From: a virus
Virus record (IMG/VR): IMGVR_UViG_3300032249_001408
Coordinates: 1 to 26,235 of that record
Length of the DNA: 26,235 nt
Strand: one strand, 5' to 3'
Shown: piece by piece, positions 19,341 to 26,235 of the stretch
How positions within the stretch are numbered: the stretch's first letter is position 1
How the letters are laid out: the number at the start of each line of letters is the position of its first letter
Position numbers and translations under genes: made by a program
Notes under the pieces: generated by a model
What the model saw: the letters and a program-made list of their open reading frames with translations, nothing else
Told to the model about the DNA's origin: nothing
The model's database searches: none

Positions 19341-20237
19341 TTAACTTGAACTTGAACTTGAACTTGAACTTGAACTTGAACTTGAACTTGAACTTGAATT
19401 CGGGGGGAGAATCATTTTGTCAAAATCTATCCTTATCACATCGCTCGGCGAGATAGACCTGTTGAGCCTAAAAGTGCCGCCTTCAGGGCTCTCCGATTCT
19501 ATATATGTGCCGACCCATGCCGATGAAGGGAAAACAACAATGCCTCCCGAATTGGGCACGGTCACAGAAGAGGCCGAATAGCTTAGGACTTTTACGGGAA
19601 CCTTTGTTATTCTCGCTCCGTTCACATAGACCCTGAGCGACCCCTCCACGAAGGGCGTGTTCACCGCAGTGGTTCTGTAGTTTCTGTACGAGGGGCCTGA
19701 CGGAACATCGTATGCGGGGATGAGATCGTAACTGTGTCTGTGAGCAGCGTCGGGAGGGAACACAGAATGCAGGCGAACCGTGTCCGGACTCTGAAACTCC
19801 ATGAATATCGTGGAAGACTTCCTGATACGCAAGATTCCGTTGCTTCCGGCGGGAGGGACGGTAAAAAAATCGCCGGAACCCTCGATCTCTATCTCAAGCT
19901 TGTTCGCCTCGCTTCGGACGCCATCCAGTTTGGCTCGCTCCTCGTCTGTCATTCGGACGAAACCGTCGCCGTCAGCATGGCTTGCTATGCTGTGGTTGGC
20001 ATTGTTCACCGCGTCGGCCTTGATGTCCCCGGCATCGTCTAGAGACTTGTCAAGCCTGGCATTGAGCGATCCGGCACTTCCGGATGCCCCACGAAGAATG
20101 TCGGTGTTTGTGTCAACCTGTATGTTGACAAGACCGATCCTGTCCAAGATGTTCCTCAGGGGCAGATTGTCATAGTGGACATGGTAGGGCTGATCTGCCT
20201 GGTAAAGAACCTCGGGTATGCTTTGGATGTCGGGCAT
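19341..20237 (-). CDS. Tail-fibre-like protein with poly-Ser C-terminus (298 aa)
   Basis: Residues 1-110 read like a phage fibre or baseplate-attached module (YQADQPYHVHYDNLPLRNIL, DRIGLVNIQVDTNTD, ASHADGDGFVRMTDEERAKL). The rest is beta-rich (GILRIRKSSTIFMEFQS, GSLRVYVNGARITKVPVKVL, DVIRIDFDKMILPPN). It ends in 18 consecutive Ser residues encoded by a hexanucleotide repeat, with TAA following at once. No enzyme motif. CGAGGA lies before the ATG. A 66-base gap separates it from the preceding gene, with no clear promoter or terminator in it. A structural tail protein is likely. Confidence 0.7.
   Translation of the reverse strand: MPDIQSIPEVLYQADQPYHVHYDNLPLRNILDRIGLVNIQVDTNTDILRGASGSAGSLNARLDKSLDDAGDIKADAVNNANHSIASHADGDGFVRMTDEERAKLDGVRSEANKLEIEIEGSGDFFTVPPAGSNGILRIRKSSTIFMEFQSPDTVRLHSVFPPDAAHRHSYDLIPAYDVPSGPSYRNYRTTAVNTPFVEGSLRVYVNGARITKVPVKVLSYSASSVTVPNSGGIVVFPSSAWVGTYIESESPEGGTFRLNRSISPSDVIRIDFDKMILPPNSSSSSSSSSSSSSSSSSS
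19344..19397 (-). repeat. ACTTGA hexanucleotide microsatellite (9 copies, poly-Ser)
   Basis: Nine perfect copies of ACTTGA on the plus strand read as alternating TCA and AGT Ser codons on the minus strand, giving 18 Ser. The tract runs straight into the stop codon TAA, which differs by one base from the next expected TCA unit. Changes by whole units would lengthen or shorten the tail without shifting the frame. Confidence 0.95.
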
Positions 20238-20303
20238 TTCAATCCTCGTGTCTTAGGGTCTGGAGCCGGATGGCAATCTATTTACGATATCTGGACGGCG
20301 TTT

Positions 20304-20774
20304 TCAGAGGAACGAAATGCGCCAGTTGAAGGTGAGTTGCATCTGCTGGGTCTTGGATATGCCGGGGAAAGTGGCCATGCTGTAGAGGTCTCCGTTCTGC
20401 ATCTGAAGTGCCATTTCATTCAGGCTAAAACCGTTACCCTCGTTGAAACCAACTACGGATGTGAATATCACCTGGGACTCGTTGTTGACGTCTATGTTGG
20501 CTACGACGGGTTTGGAGACTCTCGTGGTGCCGAACAGGCCGTTTCTGTCGGGCTGAACCACCTTCGGTGCGCTGCCGGTGGTGCCTCCGTCGCCAAAGAG
20601 CATCCTGTTTACGAAGAAGTCGAAGTCGGAACCGATCCTGTTGGCAAGAGACAACGCCAGCGCTTCTCTGCCCCTCTTCAGGATTGCGTTGCGAAACTCA
20701 AAGGCCTCGCTAGTGCCGTCCTCGTATCCCACGACCATCTTTATATCGCCCCTGCATGACTGTGAGTCTTCCAT
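20304..20774 (-). CDS. Probable tail structural protein (156 aa)
   Basis: The chain (VVGYEDGTSEAFEFRNAILK, ALALSLANRIGSDFDFFVNR, MLFGDGGTTGSAPKVV, then VIFTSVVGFNEGNGFSLNEM and LTFNWRISFL) follows a pattern common in small phage tail proteins that carry an FGDGGT-like loop. I cannot name the family. AGGAAAG precedes the ATG, 12 bases after the stop of the large baseplate gene, so it is in the same operon. Structural role inferred from position and composition. Confidence 0.68.
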   Translation of the reverse strand: MEDSQSCRGDIKMVVGYEDGTSEAFEFRNAILKRGREALALSLANRIGSDFDFFVNRMLFGDGGTTGSAPKVVQPDRNGLFGTTRVSKPVVANIDVNNESQVIFTSVVGFNEGNGFSLNEMALQMQNGDLYSMATFPGISKTQQMQLTFNWRISFL

Positions 20775-20786
20775 TTTCTTTCCTCG

Positions 20787-23700
20787 CTATTCCTTGTATT
20801 CTATTTCAAATTCTATTGATTCATTCTGTGACAAAAAATCCACCGAACCCTGACTTCCTCCTCCCATAGAGTTGAGAGCCATGGCGGTGAAGTGAATGTC
20901 GGCCTCCGTACCCGAAAGAATCACTCCTCCGGAACGGTCTACCGAATTGAACCTGTGACCCGGCACCGGAGGATACTCCCTCTTGGGAACGTCCAGAACC
21001 TTCTTTTCAAACTTGTATATTGAAAAATTCACATTCTGGCCGGACACACCCCATTCTCCATGAGGCCCGTTCAAAACAAGTTCAGAACCGTTAATATCCG
21101 ATATAGAGTAGTATTTCCCATCAATTATAACAAGATGGTTTTCTTTTATGTCCTCGGAATTGACCGATTGCGATGTGTTGCCAGATCCGTTTGACACGGG
21201 AATGGAAGCCTCCAGATTGCCCCCTGCAACCAAAACAATACCCTCGTACCCCAGTATTCCAACCTTTCTATCAAGTATTCTTCTGTATGCCTTCGCATCC
21301 TCCCCTCCGACAGAGCCACCCTGGTAGCCTTCTATGTAAAAAACATCACTGTCAATGTTGCTGAATGATTTTATCTTGTATTTTTCGGCTGAAGAGTCCC
21401 AGTTCAAATAGAGATAGTCGCCCGCCTTCAGTCCCTCCGCCCCAGAAACCACAGTCACCATTCCGTAATTCAAAACGGTCAAGAATCCTGAGGAGGAGGA
21501 CTTCATCAATTCGCCGTCCCGGAGGAGCTGCCAACCGACCACCGTACCGGCCGGCGACTCGTATGTAAGAAGCAGGGTTCCGTCCGGAAGTATGTCACGC
21601 ACGATGTATTTGGAACTGGCATGCCTCAAACGCCATACGGGGGCGTTCGCCACACCCGCATCCACATCCCTCTGGGTGGAGATGTTGAGTATGGAAAAAT
21701 CCGTATTGGGGTCGTTCAGTATGACTTGATCGGCCTGCTCTATGTCAACGACCATGTCGCCAATTTTGTTTGAAACTCTGTATTCGAACGTGGGTCCGAC
21801 CATCTGCTCGGACAAAGTTCCGGCCATGACCGCCCTGTCTCCGTCTATGGAAGAAAGGGTTCCGTAAGTTGTGGACGAACCCAGTATTTCTAGCAAATTG
21901 CTGTTCTCGAAAACATCCATGTCTGTGACGGAAGTGTTCACGTTCAAGGCCTCGAAGCCTTGTGTGGTCCCCTTTCTGTCTCCGTCAGAAAGGAACGATT
22001 CGGAGTTCGGAGCCGAAGGAAACAGACAAACCCTCTGGTTGCTTATTGTCCCCGATTCTTCGGCAACAATCTCAAAATCCGCCAGAAGGTCTCTCTTGAC
22101 ATTCAGCATTTGATCTCTGTCCATATTTCTGTTGAATATGTTCTGTGCCTCGCCCGCCAGCGTGTACTCTTCTCCGAAGAAAGAAAGAAGCGTCTCTATT
22201 TTTTCCTCGGCAGGCTCCATGAACTCGTTCATTCCGCCGCTTATGTTGAATGCATGAACCACCGAATGGAAAGGCATGTACTCCTCCGTTATCTGCCTCG
22301 CCTCCTCGAAGCTCTCGTCGCTGAAGGAATCGGCCTCCATGTCCAGCGAGAACTTGCTGCTCTGACAGCGTCCGCACGAGTCCACGAACTCCTTGTCTAT
22401 GTCACACGGATTCAGACTCTCCCTTTTTGATCCGTTGTACTCGTCCATGTTGTACGCGTTTTCGCTGTAGGGGAATTCAGTTCTTATCCTTCCCCATATG
22501 GTCGGATCGGAAATCGGATGTCGGACGGGAACGATCACGTCAAACATCGGATCGTCCTCCTCCAAAAGATGAATGTTCCAGTTTTTTGGCGGGTATTCCT
22601 GGTCTCTTTCGTCCCTGTCGTCCATCAAGGGCAGGTTTCTTATGTAATTCTCCCTGCTCTGTTGCCCGGCGGGGACTGAAGAAGTCTTGTAGAGAACCCG
22701 TATTGAATCGCCCTCCTCCAGTGCGGGTCCAGTCCAGGTTAGCCGACTCTGACTCCACTGGACATGCGATCCGTATGTGTTCAGATCAATTTCAGACCAC
22801 TCCCCTTGGTCTTTGTTCCTGCGCCATAATTTGAAGTTGGAATCCGACGGAAGTATGGCCGTCCTGGAAAGTTCAAAAACATTGGATCCGACGAAGTCAA
22901 AGTGCTCTTGATAGGTGTGTTCCGATGCAACTTGCCACATTCTAGTAAGTTTCAAAAACTTCATGCCTATGTCGCCGAGAGCCTCCTTCAGTCCGGATAT
23001 GCTCCCCTTTTTCTTGAAGTTTGGGATCGCCTTCTTTATCTGCCTGCGCCACAGCGTGGGATCGTTTGATTTGAGGCGGAGATTGAAGAAATTGGAGAGC
23101 AGCGGAAGGAACTGCTCGTGGGTGGCGTTGGCGTCCAGAAGGTCTATTATCTGGTTCGCCATGTTCTCTAAAGATGTGAACCCCGCGGCCACGGAGTCGT
23201 TGAGTCCCTTGATGACGAGAGGGCTTACGTCCGCTTCGGATATAAACGTCTTGAACATCTCCGGAAGATAACGATCCATGAGGGTCTCGTACTTTTCGGG
23301 GTTGGTTACGTGCGTCGGTATGCTCGCCGTGAGAGACCCGTTTCCCTCCAGCGAAAATCCGAGGTGGGCCGTCAGCACTTCCCCCGCGAGATTCGGCATC
23401 CAAGACCAGCAAACGAAGTAGTCTCCCTCCCTGCATCCGTCCGGACTCCACTCCAAAACAAACTTGCCGTCCACAACATCTCCTTCGTCCTCATGAGGAA
23501 ACAGGATGTTGTCCGAGATCACCTTTGATCTCAACTCGACAGGAACCATCTCCGGATTGAGCCATGCCGGATAAAGCTCCCCGGTCTGGGGATTTACATG
23601 TCCTCCGAAAATCTTGACAGGAACGGCGTCCTTGTAGAAGAAATTGGAGCTGAACTTGGATTGCTCTATCTGAATCTTCAAGGCGGCCAATAGGCTGGCG

Positions 23701-24284
23701 GAGTTCTCATCGGGCGACGGCGGAGATCCGTTCTCCGAGAACTTCACAAAAACGAGCCCGCTAGTGCCTAGAGTCACCTCGGACCCCGCCTGAAGAGTCC
23801 ATCCGGAACCTATGTTCTGAATCCCTTCATCAACGAAAAGATACATGCCAGATGCGATCTGGGAGGAGTCGGAAGCGTCTTCGGAACGGCTCCATGATCC
23901 GGAGCTTGCTGAATATATGCCGTTTCCCGCTGGGTTGGTCTGGTTCTTCACCAGCACCCGGTCTCCTTCCGAGAGGCTTATTCCGTCTACAGCATATAGC
24001 CCCGACAGAACCGTATGCGAGGTTGTGGCGACTCTGACATTGTCCTTGAGTTTCAAGCAAAGTGACTTTTTCACCTGCTCGTATTTCTCGAGCAAATCTT
24101 TCCTGCGGAAATCTTTCTGGTACTCCGAAATAGAGGTGTCGGTGAATTCCCTGGAGACGAAATAAACCGCCACGCTCGTTATCTGGTAGGGCGTACGCAG
24201 ACAGTCTCTTCCGTCCCTGGTCTCAAGGATGAATTTCATTTCGTCCGCTATCGTGATGTTTTTGTCTATTCCGACTGTTTTCAT
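20787..24284 (-). CDS. Large tail/baseplate protein with gpI-like domain (1165 aa)
   Basis: Residues 81-182 are a recognisable phage fibre module (NVRVATTSHTVLSGLYAVDG, SLSEGDRVLVKNQTNPAGNG, then GSWSRSEDAS and GLVFVKF). Residues about 335-450 resemble the P2 gpI-type tail protein domain (DANATHEQFLPLLSNFFNLR, DPTLWRRQIKKAIPNFKKKG, SISGLKEALGDIGM), which sits at the baseplate wedge. The rest is mainly beta-rich, with a Cys/Asp region near 615 and repeated Gly/Asp/Ser loops towards the C-terminus; no enzyme motif is seen. Position directly after the J-like gene matches contractile-tail order (gp25/W, J, I). It is far longer than P2 gpI, so it probably combines wedge and fibre-attachment roles. 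The start is ATG four bases beyond the stop of the J-like gene. Confidence 0.78.
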   Translation of the reverse strand: MKTVGIDKNITIADEMKFILETRDGRDCLRTPYQITSVAVYFVSREFTDTSISEYQKDFRRKDLLEKYEQVKKSLCLKLKDNVRVATTSHTVLSGLYAVDGISLSEGDRVLVKNQTNPAGNGIYSASSGSWSRSEDASDSSQIASGMYLFVDEGIQNIGSGWTLQAGSEVTLGTSGLVFVKFSENGSPPSPDENSASLLAALKIQIEQSKFSSNFFYKDAVPVKIFGGHVNPQTGELYPAWLNPEMVPVELRSKVISDNILFPHEDEGDVVDGKFVLEWSPDGCREGDYFVCWSWMPNLAGEVLTAHLGFSLEGNGSLTASIPTHVTNPEKYETLMDRYLPEMFKTFISEADVSPLVIKGLNDSVAAGFTSLENMANQIIDLLDANATHEQFLPLLSNFFNLRLKSNDPTLWRRQIKKAIPNFKKKGSISGLKEALGDIGMKFLKLTRMWQVASEHTYQEHFDFVGSNVFELSRTAILPSDSNFKLWRRNKDQGEWSEIDLNTYGSHVQWSQSRLTWTGPALEEGDSIRVLYKTSSVPAGQQSRENYIRNLPLMDDRDERDQEYPPKNWNIHLLEEDDPMFDVIVPVRHPISDPTIWGRIRTEFPYSENAYNMDEYNGSKRESLNPCDIDKEFVDSCGRCQSSKFSLDMEADSFSDESFEEARQITEEYMPFHSVVHAFNISGGMNEFMEPAEEKIETLLSFFGEEYTLAGEAQNIFNRNMDRDQMLNVKRDLLADFEIVAEESGTISNQRVCLFPSAPNSESFLSDGDRKGTTQGFEALNVNTSVTDMDVFENSNLLEILGSSTTYGTLSSIDGDRAVMAGTLSEQMVGPTFEYRVSNKIGDMVVDIEQADQVILNDPNTDFSILNISTQRDVDAGVANAPVWRLRHASSKYIVRDILPDGTLLLTYESPAGTVVGWQLLRDGELMKSSSSGFLTVLNYGMVTVVSGAEGLKAGDYLYLNWDSSAEKYKIKSFSNIDSDVFYIEGYQGGSVGGEDAKAYRRILDRKVGILGYEGIVLVAGGNLEASIPVSNGSGNTSQSVNSEDIKENHLVIIDGKYYSISDINGSELVLNGPHGEWGVSGQNVNFSIYKFEKKVLDVPKREYPPVPGHRFNSVDRSGGVILSGTEADIHFTAMALNSMGGGSQGSVDFLSQNESIEFEIEYKE

Positions 24285-24288
24285 TTTT

Positions 24289-25863
24289 TCACTCGTACAT
24301 GAATGCTATTTCTATCTGCCCCGGCCTTATGATCTGAAAAAACTTGGTCCTGACGGCGGATCCCGAGTTGTCCGGATCGTCGGTCGTGAAGACCAAATCA
24401 AATCCGTCCGCCTGCTTGACGGACGCAAGGGCCTTGATCAAGTCGCTGTCCCTCAATTCCTGCCCGTACTCCCAGTTGGAAAGCGAGAAGAAGTCCTCCA
24501 CCTTGCCCGATATGGCGGTTCTTATTTCTTGCTCAAACTTTTTGTTTATCCTGGATAGCGTCACCTCCACGCTTACATCCGCCTCTATTACGCTTCCGTC
24601 CTTTATGCAGATGTAGTCGGTTATCATCTTCTTCAATTCGAGCATCTCGGCCAGTTCCGCTTTGAGGCTGTCGTTCGCCTCCTGAAGTCCGTTGCTTCCG
24701 TCCCTGGCGAGTATGTATATGTCTACCACGTTGCCGGCGCACCCGTGGTTCCTCAGGGCCGCGGTGGACTTCCCGATCTGTCCGTGGTATGGCGTGACGA
24801 ACTGGTCGGTGAGGTGCTTGTAGTCCAGACCCGTGACCGCCCTGTCCTGCGTCCTGAGATAGAACGGAAGTTTCCTCCTTATATCTTCTATGGTGTCGCC
24901 GTTGTATCCGAAGTCGCCCTTGGTATAGTTCTTGAACGTGACGGGTATGTTGGAACTTATTCCGAAAACCTGCACCTGGCTCTGGTATTCCACATATCCC
25001 GTTACTATGTTGCCTCTCGTCCCTCCTCCCGTCCTCGCCACGACCTCTATCTGAGATCCTTGTGCGGGACTCAATCCGGCCCTGTTGTTGCCGAACATGA
25101 TGTAGGCTCTGTACGAGGAGTCAAATTCCACCCTGTACTCCCTTCTCGGCTGGGAGTCGCTGAAATAGTCAACCCGCTCCCACAGAATGCCGTCCACCCT
25201 GACGCTTATGGAATCGTAAATGACCGACGACTTGGAAGTGAACACCGACTGAAGCGTCTGTCCCGTTCCCGTGAAGTTGTCCGTGAATGTTCTGCCCTCT
25301 AGACCAACTATGGACGAGTTGATCGTCATGCCCGCCGGAATGATGATGTCCTGGTCAAAAATTGGGTTTTTCTTTGAGTCGGCGGGGAATAGTTCTATGC
25401 CGATCAGACCATCTTCCGTAGCTATGTCTATTGAAATGGGAGCATCTATCACCAGATCCGCAGACAAGGGCGTGTTTATGGTGGCAGTCCACATGGAGCT
25501 TGCGGGAATCGGAGGCGTAGGCTTGAATCCCACGAGCTGGCATATTCTGAAGGCGTTGTCCGGTTCCGTGACGGTGTCTATGAATAGTTCATTGACCATC
25601 TGATCCATCTTGAAGGACAGCGTGTCCGCGATGAAAGCCCAGTTCTCCATGAGCATGATCGCTATGGAGCCTTCCACGAGGTCATTGAAGGTATTTGGCA
25701 GAACGGTTCCGTTGTCGCCGAATCTTTCCTGAATGAACTGGACGAGCCTGGTCTTCAGAGACCAGAAGTCCTGATTGGTGTAGTTCAGACTTGATATCTT
25801 GTCGTTTTTTATGGGGTTTGAATTTGCGTATGGCGATATTTCAAAAGGGCAGTTGTTCTGCAT
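24289..25863 (-). CDS. Baseplate J / T4 gp6-like wedge protein (524 aa)
   Basis: The protein follows the baseplate J/gp6-like layout: a helical N-terminus (YTNQDFWSLKTRLVQFIQER, then MLMENWAFIADTLSFKMDQM and NELFIDTVTEPDNAFRICQL), a beta-rich middle with RAYIMFGNNRAGLSPAQGSQ and VVARTGGGTRGNIVTGY, and the domain DRAVTGLDYKHLTDQF. These are the usual marks of the contractile-tail wedge component that joins gp25- and gpI-like proteins. ATG at 25863 is chosen because GGAGG lies just upstream and it begins one base after the stop of the gp25-like gene; a longer frame starting at 25887 would overlap that gene. Confidence 0.9.
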   Translation of the reverse strand: MQNNCPFEISPYANSNPIKNDKISSLNYTNQDFWSLKTRLVQFIQERFGDNGTVLPNTFNDLVEGSIAIMLMENWAFIADTLSFKMDQMVNELFIDTVTEPDNAFRICQLVGFKPTPPIPASSMWTATINTPLSADLVIDAPISIDIATEDGLIGIELFPADSKKNPIFDQDIIIPAGMTINSSIVGLEGRTFTDNFTGTGQTLQSVFTSKSSVIYDSISVRVDGILWERVDYFSDSQPRREYRVEFDSSYRAYIMFGNNRAGLSPAQGSQIEVVARTGGGTRGNIVTGYVEYQSQVQVFGISSNIPVTFKNYTKGDFGYNGDTIEDIRRKLPFYLRTQDRAVTGLDYKHLTDQFVTPYHGQIGKSTAALRNHGCAGNVVDIYILARDGSNGLQEANDSLKAELAEMLELKKMITDYICIKDGSVIEADVSVEVTLSRINKKFEQEIRTAISGKVEDFFSLSNWEYGQELRDSDLIKALASVKQADGFDLVFTTDDPDNSGSAVRTKFFQIIRPGQIEIAFMYE

Positions 25864-25864
25864 T

Positions 25865-26235
25865 TCATCCTCCGAGGGGAACCTCAAGCTTCAGCTCTTG
25901 CACCTGCTGTATGTTGTCAAAGTCGGTAAAAAGTATCCTTATAAGTAGCACATGACCGACGTCTTCCTTCTTGTCATCCGGATTAAGCGACGGCTCCATT
26001 GAGTCCGCCGAGTTGGTGACCTCTATCTGAGATACCGCTATTCTCGGTTCCCACATCTTTATAGAGTTAGCAATCGTGTCTTTTACGGAGTCCACAAGCG
26101 ACAAAGTGTTCGGCTCGAACAAGAATTTCTTGAGTGGAGTGCCAAATTCCGGAAGCATCACCCGCTCTCCGGGTTCCGTCAGAAGAAGAACCAGAAGATC
26201 GGATTTGACCTGGTTTATCCCCTTCTGCGTCCGAA
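25865..26235 (-). CDS. gp25-like baseplate wedge protein (partial, 5' end outside window)
   Basis: Reading from the right edge, the frame gives KGINQVKSDLLVLLLTEPGE, then RVMLPEFGTPLKKFLFEP and WEPRIAVSQIEVT, the hallmarks of the T4 gp25/P2 gpW-type wedge protein family. The short frame that starts at GTG 26161 is not the true start, because the conserved leucine-rich segment before it continues in frame to the edge of the window. At least 122 residues are visible; the 5' end lies beyond 26235. In contractile tails this protein helps join the wedges to the tube/sheath initiation complex. Its stop is followed by the J-like gene one base later. Confidence 0.9.
   Translation of the reverse strand, partial: RTQKGINQVKSDLLVLLLTEPGERVMLPEFGTPLKKFLFEPNTLSLVDSVKDTIANSIKMWEPRIAVSQIEVTNSADSMEPSLNPDDKKEDVGHVLLIRILFTDFDNIQQVQELKLEVPLGG

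Noticed and set aside
1-26235. tRNA genes, CRISPR arrays or intact insertion sequences
   Set aside because: No cloverleaf with a TTCGAAT-type arm, no regularly spaced repeats with unique spacers and no transposase were seen by eye; a tRNA scan would be needed to be certain.

Overview
The window is a 26 kb piece of the genome of a tailed virus (Caudoviricetes) with a contractile tail, most likely a large myovirus infecting a bacterium. The evidence is a block of baseplate and tail genes in typical order (gp25-like wedge protein, baseplate J/T4 gp6-like protein, a P2 gpI-like tail protein, then fibre-like proteins) beside phage replication genes and many small genes that abut or overlap. Bacterial Shine-Dalgarno sites (AGGAG type) precede many genes, and one near-consensus sigma70 promoter is present, so a bacterial host is inferred. 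The host cannot be named from this sequence.

Layout. 1-600: an AT-rich stretch with a perfect inverted repeat, a tiny gene made almost only of Asp, Glu and Trp, and an out-of-frame zinc-ribbon reading frame. 600-6,800: minus-strand genes alternate with single plus-strand genes. These are a Ser/Pro/Glu-rich protein, a structural-like protein, a Sec-exported trypsin-like protease, a RecB/Cas4-like nuclease and, divergent from it, a DnaG-like primase. 6,365-10,017: a minus-strand cluster with an actin/ParM-like ATPase interrupted by a LAGLIDADG intein, a DUF5659-like protein and small virion-type proteins. 10,082-10,568: two small overlapping plus-strand genes. 10,558-18,180: a minus-strand group with two possible accessory proteins and three tandem paralogous fibre/adhesin-like proteins carrying PKD domains, a predicted beta-propeller and long 13-residue repeats. 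18,235-18,771: a nucleoside 2-deoxyribosyltransferase-like gene on the plus strand. 18,768-26,235: the minus-strand tail/baseplate module, running off the right edge inside the gp25-like gene.

How the genes fit together. gp25-like, J-like and gpI-like proteins should build the baseplate wedge. The proteins downstream of them, with fibre-type N-terminal modules, PKD domains and repeats, are probably fibres or surface decorations. The primase and nuclease belong to DNA replication/recombination and have a host-type promoter. The actin-like filament protein may segregate or position phage DNA.

Most notable observations: an intein placed in the nucleotide-binding phosphate-2 loop of the actin-like protein, with Lys instead of the usual penultimate His; an ATATAYATC motif at a fixed distance upstream of several genes, a candidate phage-specific promoter; an acidic repeat gene apparently frameshifted away from a zinc ribbon; a poly-Ser tail encoded by a hexanucleotide microsatellite ending exactly at the stop codon; an 8 x 39-bp array with dimer periodicity; and five convergent gene pairs that all overlap at their stop codons. 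No tRNA, rRNA, CRISPR array or intact insertion sequence was seen.
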